Source of the DNA: Pseudomonas azerbaijanoccidentalis
GTDB taxonomy: Bacteria > Pseudomonadota > Gammaproteobacteria > Pseudomonadales > Pseudomonadaceae
DNA: 64,000 nt
NCBI RefSeq assembly: GCF_019145495.1
Contig: NZ_JAHSTU010000003.1
Span: 124,001-188,000 of the forward strand
Direction: 5' to 3'
Made by a program: the position numbers and the translations under genes. The first letter of the stretch is position 1. Each line of letters starts with the position of its first letter. Below are positions 44,933 to 53,099 of this stretch, piece by piece. Below the pieces are notes generated by a model. That model saw only the letters and a list, made by a program, of their open reading frames with translations. It was not told the DNA's origin and did not search any database.

Positions 44933-46067
44933 ACAGATCCTCAGCAATGCCCAACTGGTCACCGCTGACCGTGTGTTCTACGGCACCGTGGTGCTGCGCG
45001 ACGGTTTGATCGCCGAGGTCAATGAAGGCCCGAGCCGTTTGCCCCAGGCGCTGGACCTCAATGGTGATTACCTGCTGCCGGGGCTGGTGGAGTTGCACAC
45101 TGACAACCTGGAGCGGCACATGACCCCGCGTCCTGGCGTGGACTGGCCGTCGGTGCCGGCGGTGCTCAGCCATGATGCGCAGATCATCGCGGCTGGCATC
45201 ACCACGGTGTTCGACGCGGTATCTATCGGCGACGTGAACCCCAAGGGCAATCGCATGCAGAAACTGCCGGCGATGCTCGAGGCTATCTCCAAGGCCTCCG
45301 AGGCCGGGCTGACCCGCGCCGAACACCGTTTGCATTTGCGTTGCGAGCTGTGCCACCCGGACACCCTCACCGTGTTTCGCGACCTGGTGGAAAACCCGCT
45401 GGTGCAACTGGTGTCGGTGATGGACCACTCGCCGGGTCAGCGCCAGTTCGTGCTCGAATCCAAGTACCGTGAGTACTACATGGGCAAATACCACCTGACG
45501 ACCACGCAGATGGATGAGTTCATTACGCTGCAAATGGCCAACTCGCGCACTTACAGCGATCGATATCGGGCGGCAATCGTCGAGCACTGCCTGGCCCTAG
45601 GCCTGTCGGTGGCCAGTCATGATGACGCGACCCTGGCTCACGTCGAAGAGTCGGCGCGCTACGGCATGACCATTGCCGAGTTCCCGACCACCGTCGAAGC
45701 CGCGCGCGGTTGCCGGGAAAACGGCATGCAGGTCCTGATGGGCGCACCGAACATCGTGCGTGGCGGTTCGCACTCGGGTAACGTGGCCGCCGCCGATCTG
45801 GCCGCCGCAGGCTTGCTGGATATTCTGTCCAGCGACTATTACCCGGCGAGCCTGCTGCAATCGGCGTTTGCGCTGGCTGCGCAGAACCAGCGGATCGGTT
45901 TGGCCGAAGCGGTGCGCATGGTCAGCCTGAATCCGGCGCGGGCGGCGGGGCTGACTGATCGCGGTGAAATTGCGCCGGGTTTGCGTGCCGACCTGATTCA
46001 GGCACGCAGTCAGGACGGTTTGCCGGTGGTCCAACAAGTGTGGCGACAAGCGACGAGGGTATTTTGA
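44922..46067 (+). CDS. phnM: Triphosphate diphosphatase PhnM
   Basis: The product is 381 residues, an amidohydrolase-fold enzyme with the metal motif ELHTDNLERHMTPRP and later His/Asp ligands (VMDHSPGQ; SHDDAT; SDYYPASL). It removes pyrophosphate from the alkylphosphonate ribose triphosphate. AGAGGAA lies upstream of ATG 44922. The stop overlaps phnN by one base. Confidence 0.95.
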   Translation: MPVEQILSNAQLVTADRVFYGTVVLRDGLIAEVNEGPSRLPQALDLNGDYLLPGLVELHTDNLERHMTPRPGVDWPSVPAVLSHDAQIIAAGITTVFDAVSIGDVNPKGNRMQKLPAMLEAISKASEAGLTRAEHRLHLRCELCHPDTLTVFRDLVENPLVQLVSVMDHSPGQRQFVLESKYREYYMGKYHLTTTQMDEFITLQMANSRTYSDRYRAAIVEHCLALGLSVASHDDATLAHVEESARYGMTIAEFPTTVEAARGCRENGMQVLMGAPNIVRGGSHSGNVAAADLAAAGLLDILSSDYYPASLLQSAFALAAQNQRIGLAEAVRMVSLNPARAAGLTDRGEIAPGLRADLIQARSQDGLPVVQQVWRQATRVF

Positions 46068-46636
46068 TGTCAGGCAGGTTGATCTATCTCATCGGGCCTT
46101 CCGGTTCGGGCAAGGACAGCCTGTTGGATGCAGCGCGCACGCGCTTGGCCGAACGGGGTTGCCGCATCGTACGGCGGGTCATCACCCGTTCGGCGGAAGC
46201 GGTGGGCGAGGCAGCATTGGGCGTCAGTACGCAACAGTTCGCCGAGATGGAAGCTCAGGGCGCGTTTGCCCTGAGCTGGCACGCCAACGGCCTGTCCTAC
46301 GGCATCCCTCGGGAAATCGACGATTGGTTGGCGGCGGGTGATGACGTGCTGGTCAACGGTTCGCGCGGGCACTTGCAGAACGCTCGCGCGCGCTATCCGC
46401 AGATGCTGGTGGTGTTGTTGACCGTGGACCAGGCTGTGTTGTGCGAGCGGTTACTGGCGCGAGGGCGGGAGTCGGTCGCGGAAATCGATGCACGGCTGGC
46501 GCGAAATGCCCGTTTCAACAAACGCGTCCTTGCTGACAACGACCCGGCGCTGCATGTGCTCGACAACTCCGGAGCACTGGAGAATACCGTTGAACGTTTG
46601 CTCGCCTGCATCGACGAACAATCGGCATGCGCCTGA
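46067..46636 (+). CDS. phnN: Ribose 1,5-bisphosphokinase PhnN
   Basis: The product is 189 residues with P-loop GPSGSGKDSLLDAAR, a guanylate-kinase-like nucleotide-binding fold, and the base-contact region VITRSAEA. It makes PRPP from ribose 1,5-bisphosphate in the last step of phosphonate salvage. ATG 46067 is set by the TGATG overlap with phnM. It overlaps phnP by 10 nt. Confidence 0.93.
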   Translation: MSGRLIYLIGPSGSGKDSLLDAARTRLAERGCRIVRRVITRSAEAVGEAALGVSTQQFAEMEAQGAFALSWHANGLSYGIPREIDDWLAAGDDVLVNGSRGHLQNARARYPQMLVVLLTVDQAVLCERLLARGRESVAEIDARLARNARFNKRVLADNDPALHVLDNSGALENTVERLLACIDEQSACA

Positions 46637-47376
46637 CGTTGTTGGGCACCGGTGACGCGCGGCAAGTCCCGGTCTATGGCTGTGAGTGCGCGGCCTGTAC
46701 GCGCGCTCACATCGATGAGCGCTGGCGACGTCTGCCTTGCTGCGCGCTGGTCGAATGTGGGGACCAGCGCTGGCTGATCGACAGTGGTCTGCCAGACCTG
46801 ACGGAACGCTTTGCACCACGCAGTTTCAATGGCATCTTGCAGACGCACTACCACGCAGACCATGCACAAGGTTTGCTGCACTTGCGCTGGGGTCAGGGAC
46901 TGGTGATCCCCGTGCACGGTCCGGTTGACCCGGAGGGCCTGGCCGACCTCTACAAACACCCCGGCATACTTGATTTCAGCCAGCCGTTCGACGCGTTTGA
47001 AACCCGCTCCTTCGGGCCGCTGAGCGTGACAGCACTGCCGCTGCTGCACTCCAAACCAACCCTGGGCTATCTGTTGGAAGGCGAGGGGCGGCGCATCGCC
47101 TACCTCACCGACACCGTCGGGCTACCACCACAAACCACGGCATGGCTGCGCCGTCAGCCATTGGACGTACTGGTGCTGGACTGCTCAATGCCACCGCAAC
47201 CCCAGGCACCGCGCAATCACAACGACCTGAACCTGGCCTTGCAATGCATCGACGAACTGCAACCGAAGTCAGCAGTGTTGACCCATGTGGGGCATACGTT
47301 TGATGTCTGGTTGATGGAGCATCGCGGCGAGTTGCCGGGGAATGTCAGTGTGGGGTTTGATGGGTGTGTGCTTTAG
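46627..47376 (+). CDS. phnP: Cyclic ribose phosphodiesterase PhnP
   Basis: The product is 249 residues of the metallo-beta-lactamase fold with THYHADHAQG metal motif and late ligands LTDTVG, HNDLN and THVGH. The N-terminal cysteines VYGCECAACTRAH form the PhnP structural zinc site. It opens 5-phosphoribosyl 1,2-cyclic phosphate. This is the last gene of the operon. No phnO is present. Confidence 0.94.
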   Translation: MRLTLLGTGDARQVPVYGCECAACTRAHIDERWRRLPCCALVECGDQRWLIDSGLPDLTERFAPRSFNGILQTHYHADHAQGLLHLRWGQGLVIPVHGPVDPEGLADLYKHPGILDFSQPFDAFETRSFGPLSVTALPLLHSKPTLGYLLEGEGRRIAYLTDTVGLPPQTTAWLRRQPLDVLVLDCSMPPQPQAPRNHNDLNLALQCIDELQPKSAVLTHVGHTFDVWLMEHRGELPGNVSVGFDGCVL

Positions 47377-47392
47377 CGAAATCCGGATTGGT

Positions 47393-47968
47393 TCATAGCA
47401 TTGCCCGGTACTTGCTTAATGACGTGACCGATAGAACCAGACCTTGGCGCAGTAATAGGTCAAGGTAGGTGTCAACTTCCATTGTCGGGGTTTTCAATTG
47501 GCTACGTTGCCGTTCGGCAGCCGAAAGCACTGCTGTCGGGTCAAGGTGAAAAAGGTTGTCGACGAACTCGTCAGGGTGCTGGGCCTCGATACCGTATGGG
47601 GTCAATGCCGAACTAGGGAAGTCTTTCCGATTGAACGTCACGATGACGTCGGCATTGCAACGAATCGCGGCCGCAAGCACGTGTCGGTCATCGAGGTCGG
47701 GCAATGTCAGTCCCGCGATCAACTCCTCGTAACCGGTGACACAAGCGTCGGGGATGGCCTGATCCATCAACTCGGATGTGCGATCCAGTTGTTGGGTTGT
47801 CAGGTCAGGACGGTTTTTCAGCAGGTTGCGTTTCCATTCGTTGTGAATCTCCAGGGACCATCGCGCGCGGAAGCGACCGGAAAGCGCGAGCCACATCAAA
47901 AAATCTCTCAAGGGAGCGGGGTAAAGCACGCAAGCGTCATATACAGCGGTAAAAGAGGAATGCCTCAC
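47393..47968 (-). CDS. PIN-domain RNase toxin
   Basis: The product is 191 residues. The PIN acidic residues appear in AVYDACVLYPAPLRDFL (Asp), LPDLDDRHVLAAAIR (Asp pair) and VTFNRKDFP. The N-terminal and central layout fits the longer PIN toxins and not the ~130-residue VapC. The start is GTG at 47968, overlapping the antitoxin stop by 4 nt (GTGA), so antitoxin is made first and translation is coupled. Predicted to cleave RNA when freed from its partner. The target is unknown. Confidence 0.83.
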   Translation of the reverse strand: MRHSSFTAVYDACVLYPAPLRDFLMWLALSGRFRARWSLEIHNEWKRNLLKNRPDLTTQQLDRTSELMDQAIPDACVTGYEELIAGLTLPDLDDRHVLAAAIRCNADVIVTFNRKDFPSSALTPYGIEAQHPDEFVDNLFHLDPTAVLSAAERQRSQLKTPTMEVDTYLDLLLRQGLVLSVTSLSKYRAML

Positions 47969-48432
47969 TCGTATCCTGTCCTTAATGCCTGTGCCTGCTC
48001 GGCGAGTAGCGTCATTGCTTGCTCGCTGGCGATGTCGCGCCGGTTCTTATAGTCCATCAAATCGGCAAAGCGCACACGTCGGTGCTTACCGGTTTTGTGG
48101 TAGGACAGTTCACCGGATTCGAGCAGTTTGATCAGGTGCGGGCGTGAGACATTGAGCAAGTCAGCCGCTTCTTGCGTGGTTAGTTCCGCATGGACGGGGA
48201 CCACTTTGACGGCGTTGCCAGCCGCCAATTCAGCGAGGATGTCGACCAGCAAGCGTAGCGCCGAAGTTGGCAATTCGACGATGTGCGCTTCGTTATGTTC
48301 GTCGAAAATCTGGATGCGCTGGGTTTCGAATTGAGTGGCGAGGTAGGCAGCCAGGGCGCGCTTTCCCTCTATGGCAACCTGTACTTCATGTTCTGCTGGC
48401 AAGTTGATAGGTGGATGCATGACTGTCGGCAT
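47965..48432 (-). CDS. HTH (excisionase-type) antitoxin
   Basis: The product is 155 residues from ATG 48432, with GGAAA 6 nt upstream. The N-terminal ~90 residues are helical (EGKRALAAYLATQF). The C-terminal part is a MerR/excisionase-like DNA-binding domain, TTQEAADLLNVSRPHLIKLL followed by GKHRRVRFADLMDYK. Position before the PIN gene and overlap identify it as the antitoxin and likely autorepressor. A longer frame upstream crosses the operator region and is rejected. Confidence 0.82.
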   Translation of the reverse strand: MPTVMHPPINLPAEHEVQVAIEGKRALAAYLATQFETQRIQIFDEHNEAHIVELPTSALRLLVDILAELAAGNAVKVVPVHAELTTQEAADLLNVSRPHLIKLLESGELSYHKTGKHRRVRFADLMDYKNRRDIASEQAMTLLAEQAQALRTGYE

Positions 48433-48446
48433 GACGGTTTCCAATA

Positions 48447-48504
48447 TTGTGAATAATCGATGTCGGCAGCCTATTCGAATTAATCGAAATTCGCAATAAA
48501 CGAA
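48447..48504. promoter_or_regulatory. Tandem inverted repeats upstream of the PIN/HTH operon
   Basis: TTCG-N7-CGAA occurs exactly at 48474-48488 and 48490-48504 (16-nt period, AT-rich spacers AATTAAT and CAATAAA). A degenerate third copy, TTGT-N7-CGAT, lies at 48447-48461. The region is the 83-nt gap between the antitoxin start and the LysR gene. It is the best candidate operator for cooperative autorepression by the HTH antitoxin. Confidence 0.6.
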
Positions 48505-48515
48505 ACGCATGGCTT

Positions 48516-49403
48516 TCAGGCGTCCTTTATCAACAACCCCTGCACATATTCCATAAACGCCCGAGCCTTGGCGCTGGCCATTCGGCCCGTGGGAAATACG
48601 GCCCACAGTTCCTGATTTGGCAGCGTCCATTCGCTCATCACTTCACGGACCGCGCCGCTGGCCAGTTCCGGCGCGAACATCCACTGCGACGCCATGGTCA
48701 GCCCCTGGTGCGACAGCACGGCAGCGCGCAAGCCTTCGGCGGCGCTGATGCGCAGGCGGCCGTTGATGATCACGGGGTGCTCCTCGTCAGCCTGCTTGAA
48801 CTGCCAATTGGCACCGCCGCCGAGGGTGTAGACGATTGCCTGATGCTTGCCCAGGTCTGCGGGGCAGGTGGGTTCACCGTGTTTTTCGAAGTACGTTGGC
48901 GTACCGAGCACTACGCGCCGGGATTGGGCGATCTTGCGGGCGGTAAGACTGGAGTCGTTCAGAGTGCCCAGGCGCAGGGCAATGTCGACGCCTTCTTCCA
49001 CCAGATTGACGTTGCGATCATCGAGCATCAGGTCGATGTTCAACTGCGGATTCTGCTCAAGGAACGCTGCCAGATGCGGCACGATATGCATCCGGCCGAA
49101 GGTCACGGCAGCGCAGATCCGCAGGTTGCCGGTCAATCCACCGGCGGCACCCCGGGCCGCGTTGTCGGCCTCATCGGCTTCTTCGATGGCGCGCTTGGCC
49201 CGCTCGAAAAACGCAAAACCCGCCTCGGTGGGCGTCAGGCCACGGGTGGAACGCAACAACAGCCGCACCGCCAGCCGCGATTCAAGCTGTGCAATGGTTT
49301 TCGACACGGCGGGCTGACCAATATTCAAGCGTCGAGCCGCCGCGGAAAACGAGCCGGTTTCCACCACGAGGACGAAGGTTTCCATTGCGCCGAGACGGTC
49401 CAT
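48516..49403 (-). CDS. LysR-family transcriptional regulator
   Basis: The product is 295 residues. The N-terminal winged HTH (FVLVVETGSFSAAARRLNIG, QPAVSKTIAQLESRL) precedes an effector-binding domain beginning near residue 90. It lies downstream of the MFS exporter in the same direction, 57 nt away, and a LysR-type T-N11-A palindrome lies upstream of the exporter. It may therefore control the exporter and itself. Effector unknown. Confidence 0.88.
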   Translation of the reverse strand: MDRLGAMETFVLVVETGSFSAAARRLNIGQPAVSKTIAQLESRLAVRLLLRSTRGLTPTEAGFAFFERAKRAIEEADEADNAARGAAGGLTGNLRICAAVTFGRMHIVPHLAAFLEQNPQLNIDLMLDDRNVNLVEEGVDIALRLGTLNDSSLTARKIAQSRRVVLGTPTYFEKHGEPTCPADLGKHQAIVYTLGGGANWQFKQADEEHPVIINGRLRISAAEGLRAAVLSHQGLTMASQWMFAPELASGAVREVMSEWTLPNQELWAVFPTGRMASAKARAFMEYVQGLLIKDA

Positions 49404-49425
49404 CGATGGTCCTTATAGAAATCAC

Positions 49426-49449
49426 TGTAGAAGCGAGCCCGCTCGCAAA
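49426..49449. repeat. Single degenerate REP
   Basis: TGTAGAAGCGAGCCCGCTCG followed by CAAA lies between the LysR and MFS genes. It keeps the GCGAGC..GCTCGC palindrome with a changed head, and there is no inverted partner nearby. Confidence 0.6.
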
Positions 49450-49459
49450 ACTTTTGAAA

Positions 49460-50665
49460 CTAAGCCGTCGCCAGCGCAGCCTTCTGCGAAACACTCAAGA
49501 AACGCAGCAACGCCAACAATGGAAACGCGCTACCGACGATCACGATCCATAGCCAGCCACCGTGTTCGTACACCGGGCTGGCGACCGAGGAGCCGAACGC
49601 GCCACCGATGAAGATGCTGGTCATGTACAGCGCGTTCAGGCGGCTGCGGCTCTTGGCGTCGAGCGCGTAGACGGCGCGCTGACCGAGGACCATGTTCATC
49701 TGCACACAGAAATCGAGCACCACGCCGGTCACGGCCAGGCCGATGACGCTGTACACCGGATGGATGAACGCGGGCAAAAAGCTCAGGCTGGCGAACAGTA
49801 GCGCCAGCAGCGAAGCGACGCGGGTGTGGCCGGCGTCGGCCAGGCGACCGGCGATGGGCGCGGCGATGGCGCCGATGGCTCCGACCAGGGCGAAGATCGC
49901 GATCTGGGTTTGCGTCAAACCATGATTGCGCGCCAGTTCCAGCGGCACGGCTGTCCAGAACAGACTGAACGTGGCGAACATGCAACCCTGATAGAACGCC
50001 CGTTGGCGCAGCACCGGCTGCTTGCGCAGCAGCGTCCACAACGAACCCAGCAACTGGCCGTAGGAGGCACTGTGATCAGGCTGGCGCTTGGGGATGGTCA
50101 CGGCCAGGACGATGCTGATCGCAGCCATTAAAACCGCAGCAATCATAAACATCGCACGCCAGCCAAAGTGGTCGGCGACTACGCTGGAAACCGGTCGCGC
50201 CAGCAAAATCCCCAGTAACAAACCGCCCATGATCCCGCCAACCACCCGGCCACGGGATTCTTCCGGCGCCAGGTGCGCGGCCAGTGGAATCAGGATCTGC
50301 ACAGACACCGAACTGAACCCTACCAACAGCGAAATCAGCAAGAACACATTGGGCTGATCAGTGAACGCCGCGCCCAGCAGGCTGGCAATCGCCACCAGCG
50401 TGGTGATGATCATCAGGCGGCGGTTCTCCAGCAGATCACCCAACGGCACCAGGAAAAACAGGCCCAGCGCGTAACCGATCTGGGTCAGCGAAACGATCAG
50501 GCTGGCCATGGTGTTGGTCAGGCCGATGTCCGGGGCGATCAGGCCGATGATCGGTTGTGCGTAGTAGATGTTGGCCACAATCGCGCCGCAGCAGAAGGCG
50601 AACAGCAGCACCATGCCTCGGGTCATTGTCGCGGTGCCGTGGGGCACTTGAGTCGCTGGGTTCAT
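49460..50665 (-). CDS. MFS exporter (DHA1-like)
   Basis: The product is 401 residues with about twelve membrane segments. The family loop LGDLLENRRLMI follows helix 2, and ANIYYAQPIIGLIAPDIG at the N-terminus is typical of DHA1-type drug/metabolite exporters. Substrate unknown. ATG 50665 is used. ATG 50626 (MTRGMVLLF) is an alternative nearer the first helix. It is transcribed towards the LysR gene. Confidence 0.85.
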   Translation of the reverse strand: MNPATQVPHGTATMTRGMVLLFAFCCGAIVANIYYAQPIIGLIAPDIGLTNTMASLIVSLTQIGYALGLFFLVPLGDLLENRRLMIITTLVAIASLLGAAFTDQPNVFLLISLLVGFSSVSVQILIPLAAHLAPEESRGRVVGGIMGGLLLGILLARPVSSVVADHFGWRAMFMIAAVLMAAISIVLAVTIPKRQPDHSASYGQLLGSLWTLLRKQPVLRQRAFYQGCMFATFSLFWTAVPLELARNHGLTQTQIAIFALVGAIGAIAAPIAGRLADAGHTRVASLLALLFASLSFLPAFIHPVYSVIGLAVTGVVLDFCVQMNMVLGQRAVYALDAKSRSRLNALYMTSIFIGGAFGSSVASPVYEHGGWLWIVIVGSAFPLLALLRFLSVSQKAALATA

Positions 50666-50747
50666 AACGTGTCTCGCTGTACAGATGGGAATGCGCGCAG
50701 GCTAATGGCCTGACCGGAACGGCGGAAGAGAGATTGGAGTGATAGCA

Positions 50748-50768
50748 GTCATTCCATTGCGGAATGAC
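50748..50768. promoter_or_regulatory. LysR-type palindrome upstream of the MFS gene
   Basis: GTCATTCC-ATTGC-GGAATGAC has exact 8-nt arms and contains the LysR T-N11-A pattern (ATTCC-N5-GGAAT). It lies 83 nt upstream of the MFS start codon. The LysR gene downstream is the natural candidate ligand. Confidence 0.6.
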
Positions 50769-50769
50769 A

Positions 50770-50792
50770 GGCGAACGTGCATGTCGTTCGCC
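50770..50792. promoter_or_regulatory. Second perfect palindrome upstream of the MFS gene
   Basis: GGCGAACG (50770-50777) and CGTTCGCC (50785-50792) are exact inverted arms around TGCATGT. It starts one base after the LysR-type palindrome. Its core differs, so it may bind another regulator or be a hairpin. Confidence 0.5.
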
Positions 50793-50925
50793 GCTGGGTG
50801 TAGCGTCAGAATACGAAAAGTCGATGATACATTCACTTACATCCCGTTCGATAGCGTGCTTATGTTCCCTCTTCATTGGAAGGCGTGCCACCGCCGATGT
50901 GCAGGCTTATATCTGAGCTAAACAC

Positions 50926-51010
50926 TGTAGGAGCTGCCGCAGGCTGCGATCTTTTGATCTTGATTGTTAAAAGCAAAGTCAAAAGATCGCAGCCTGCGGC
51001 AGCTCCTACA
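50926..51010. repeat. REPIN, GTAGGAGCTGCCGCAGGC type
   Basis: Identical cores in inverted orientation surround a ~25-nt loop, and the arms extend through TGCGATCTTTTGA. It lies between the MFS promoter region and the 3' end of sbp. Confidence 0.9.
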
Positions 51011-51027
51011 GGTAAATCGCAAACCCA

Positions 51028-51060
51028 CAAAAAAGGCGACCTCTGCAGGTCGCCTTTTTC
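51028..51060 (-). terminator. Intrinsic terminator of sbp
   Basis: GGCGACCT (51035-51042) pairs with AGGTCGCC (51047-51054) across CTGC. On the minus strand it ends in a T-run (the A-run at 51028-51034), and on the plus strand a T5 run follows, so it may work both ways. It lies 16 nt after the sbp stop. Confidence 0.9.
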
Positions 51061-51075
51061 ATTGCCACTCAGCGA

Positions 51076-52074
51076 TTACTGACCGCTGTAGATCTGATCG
51101 AAAACGCCACCGTCATTGAAGTGGGTTTTCTGCACGGTGCGCCAGTCACCGAAGGTTTTTTCCACCGACAGGAAGTCCACTTTCGGGAAGCGGTCGGTGT
51201 ATTTGGCCAGCACGGCCGGGTCACGCGGACGCAGGTAGTTGGCGGCAGCGATTTCCTGACCTTCCGGGGACCACAGATATTTCAGGTATTCCTCGGCGGC
51301 GGCGCGGGTGCCTTTCTTGTCCACGGTTTTATCGACCACGGACACCGGTGGCTCGGCTTCGGCGGAGACGCTTGGGTAGATCACTTCGAACTGATCGCGA
51401 CCAAATTCACGGGCAATCATTTCCGCTTCGTTTTCGAAGGTCACCAGTACGTCGCCGATCTGGTTGGTCATGAAGGTTGTCGTGGCGGCGCGGCCGCCGG
51501 TATCCAGCACTGGCGCTTGCTTGAACAGCTTGCCGACGAAGTCTTTGGCCTTGTTTTCGTCGCCGCCGTTTTTCAGCACGTAGCCCCAGGCCGACAGGTA
51601 GGTGTAGCGACCGTTGCCCGAGGTTTTCGGGTTCGGCACGATGACTTGCACGCCATCCTTGAGCAGGTCCGGCCAGTCTTTCAGGGCTTTCGGGTTGCCC
51701 TTGCGCACGATGAACACGGTGGCGGAGGTGAACGGCGCGCTGTTGTTCGGCAGGCGCGTGACCCAGTTGTCCGGAACCAGTTTGCCGTTGTCGGCGAGGG
51801 CGTTGATGTCGGTGGCCATGTTCATGGTGATCACGTCAGCCGGCAGGCCGTCGATGACTGAACGCGCCTGTTTGCTGGAGCCGCCAAATGACATCTGCAG
51901 GGTGATGTTCTCGTTGTGCTCGGCTTGCCAGTGTTTCTGGAACGCAGTGTTGTAGTCCTTGTAGAAATCGCGCATCACGTCGTAGGAAACGTTGAGCAGG
52001 GTCGGTGCGGCCTGAGCCACGCTGGTCAGGGCCAGGCCAGCGGCCAGAAGTGAGGCGCCAAAGAGTTTTTTCAC
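51076..52074 (-). CDS. sbp: Sulfate/thiosulfate-binding periplasmic protein
   Basis: The product is 332 residues with a signal peptide (MKKLFGASLLAAGLALTS...AQA) followed by the family start LLNVSYDVMRDFYKDYN and NYLRPRDPAVLA near the C-terminus. It binds sulfate for the CysTWA transporter, which is not in the window. The start is GTG at 52074 with AAGGAA 6 nt upstream. It could equally be called cysP. It is a single-gene unit between a REPIN and a terminator. Confidence 0.9.
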   Translation of the reverse strand: MKKLFGASLLAAGLALTSVAQAAPTLLNVSYDVMRDFYKDYNTAFQKHWQAEHNENITLQMSFGGSSKQARSVIDGLPADVITMNMATDINALADNGKLVPDNWVTRLPNNSAPFTSATVFIVRKGNPKALKDWPDLLKDGVQVIVPNPKTSGNGRYTYLSAWGYVLKNGGDENKAKDFVGKLFKQAPVLDTGGRAATTTFMTNQIGDVLVTFENEAEMIAREFGRDQFEVIYPSVSAEAEPPVSVVDKTVDKKGTRAAAEEYLKYLWSPEGQEIAAANYLRPRDPAVLAKYTDRFPKVDFLSVEKTFGDWRTVQKTHFNDGGVFDQIYSGQ

Positions 52075-52093
52075 TGCGAATTCCTTGTTCTAT

Positions 52094-52178
52094 GCAGGAG
52101 CTGCCGCAGGCTGCGATCTTTTGATCTTGATCTTCAAAAGCAAGATCAAAAGATCGCAGCCTGCGGCAGCTCCTACAG
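52094..52178. repeat. REPIN just upstream of sbp
   Basis: Arms GCAGGAGCTGCCGCAGGCTG and the complement, with a ~27-nt loop containing the extra inverted pair GATCTTGATC/..GATCAAA. It lies 20 nt upstream of the sbp start codon on the 5' side, so it is transcribed with or before the leader. REPs usually avoid this position. Confidence 0.9.
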
Positions 52179-52253
52179 GTTATTTGTCTGTTATTAAAGG
52201 CAGCGACTATAGCCGGGCTCACATAGTCGTTTAAAGATTAAAAAGAACTTTGC

Positions 52254-53078
52254 TTATTCCAGTTTTTTGAACAGGGCGTTGCCGCATCGAGAGCAGAACG
52301 CGGCGCCGTGTTCATGGCTGTTTTTCCGGCACACCGGGCAGTCGTGTTGCAGCTGTTCGCCGCGCATGGCGTTGGCCAGTTCGGCGGTGAAAATCCCGGT
52401 GGGCACGGCAATGATCGAGTAACCGGTGATCATCACCAGTGACGAAATCACCTGGCCCAGCGGTGTCTTCGGCACGATGTCGCCGAAGCCCACGGTGGTC
52501 AGGGTCACGATAGCCCAATAGATGCCTTTGGGAATGCTGGTGAAACCGTGCTCCGGGCCTTCGATCACATACATTAGCGTGCCGAACACCGTCACCAGGG
52601 TGCAGACGCTGACCAGGAACACCACGATTTTCTGCTTGCTCCCGCGCAGCGCCGACATCAAATAGTTGGCTTGCTTGAGGTAGGGGCTGAGCTTGAGCAC
52701 GCGGAAAATCCGCAGCATCCGAATGATCCGGATGATCAGCAAGTACTGCGCATCGGCGTAATACAGCGCAAGGATGCCGGGCACGATCGCCAGCAAATCC
52801 ACCAGCCCATAAAAACTGAAGGCATAGCGCAGCGGCTTGGGCGAGCAGTACAGGCGCAGGATGTATTCGCCGAGGAAGATGACCGTGAAACCCCACTCGA
52901 TGTAGGCGAGTACATCGGCGTAGTTTTTGTGAATGCTGTCGATGCTGTCGAGCATCACGATCACCAGGCTGGCAAGGATGATCAACAGCAAAATGCCGTC
53001 GAAACGCCTGCCGGCCTTGGTGTCGCTCTGGAAAATCATGACGTAAAGCTCTTCACGCCAGTTTTTGTTGCTGTCCAT
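52254..53078 (-). CDS. Kv-type potassium channel with C-terminal zinc ribbon
   Basis: The product is 274 residues from ATG 53078 (a TTG 18 nt upstream is possible). Six membrane segments include an S4 helix with spaced arginines (RIIRMLRIFRVLKL). The pore has the selectivity filter TTVGFGD. A short C-terminal tail carries CPVCRKN...FCSRCGN, a CxxC-CxxC zinc-ribbon pattern. It resembles bacterial KvAP/Kch-like ion transporters. Position in this neighbourhood is conserved in P. aeruginosa, as I recall. Physiological role unknown. Confidence 0.88.
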   Translation of the reverse strand: MDSNKNWREELYVMIFQSDTKAGRRFDGILLLIILASLVIVMLDSIDSIHKNYADVLAYIEWGFTVIFLGEYILRLYCSPKPLRYAFSFYGLVDLLAIVPGILALYYADAQYLLIIRIIRMLRIFRVLKLSPYLKQANYLMSALRGSKQKIVVFLVSVCTLVTVFGTLMYVIEGPEHGFTSIPKGIYWAIVTLTTVGFGDIVPKTPLGQVISSLVMITGYSIIAVPTGIFTAELANAMRGEQLQHDCPVCRKNSHEHGAAFCSRCGNALFKKLE

Positions 53079-53099
53079 GGATAACGCCTGACTCAATGA

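Larger units (their letters stand above)
50666..51027. other. Intergenic region upstream of the MFS gene
   Basis: The gap between the MFS start and the sbp terminator holds two adjacent perfect palindromes (50748-50768 and 50770-50792) and one REPIN (50926-51010). No ORF of note was found. Confidence 0.7.

Noticed and set aside
48433..48630. Longer antitoxin frame starting inside the LysR gene.
   Set aside because: It crosses the inverted-repeat operator region, has no ribosome site, and the conserved part starts after 48432.
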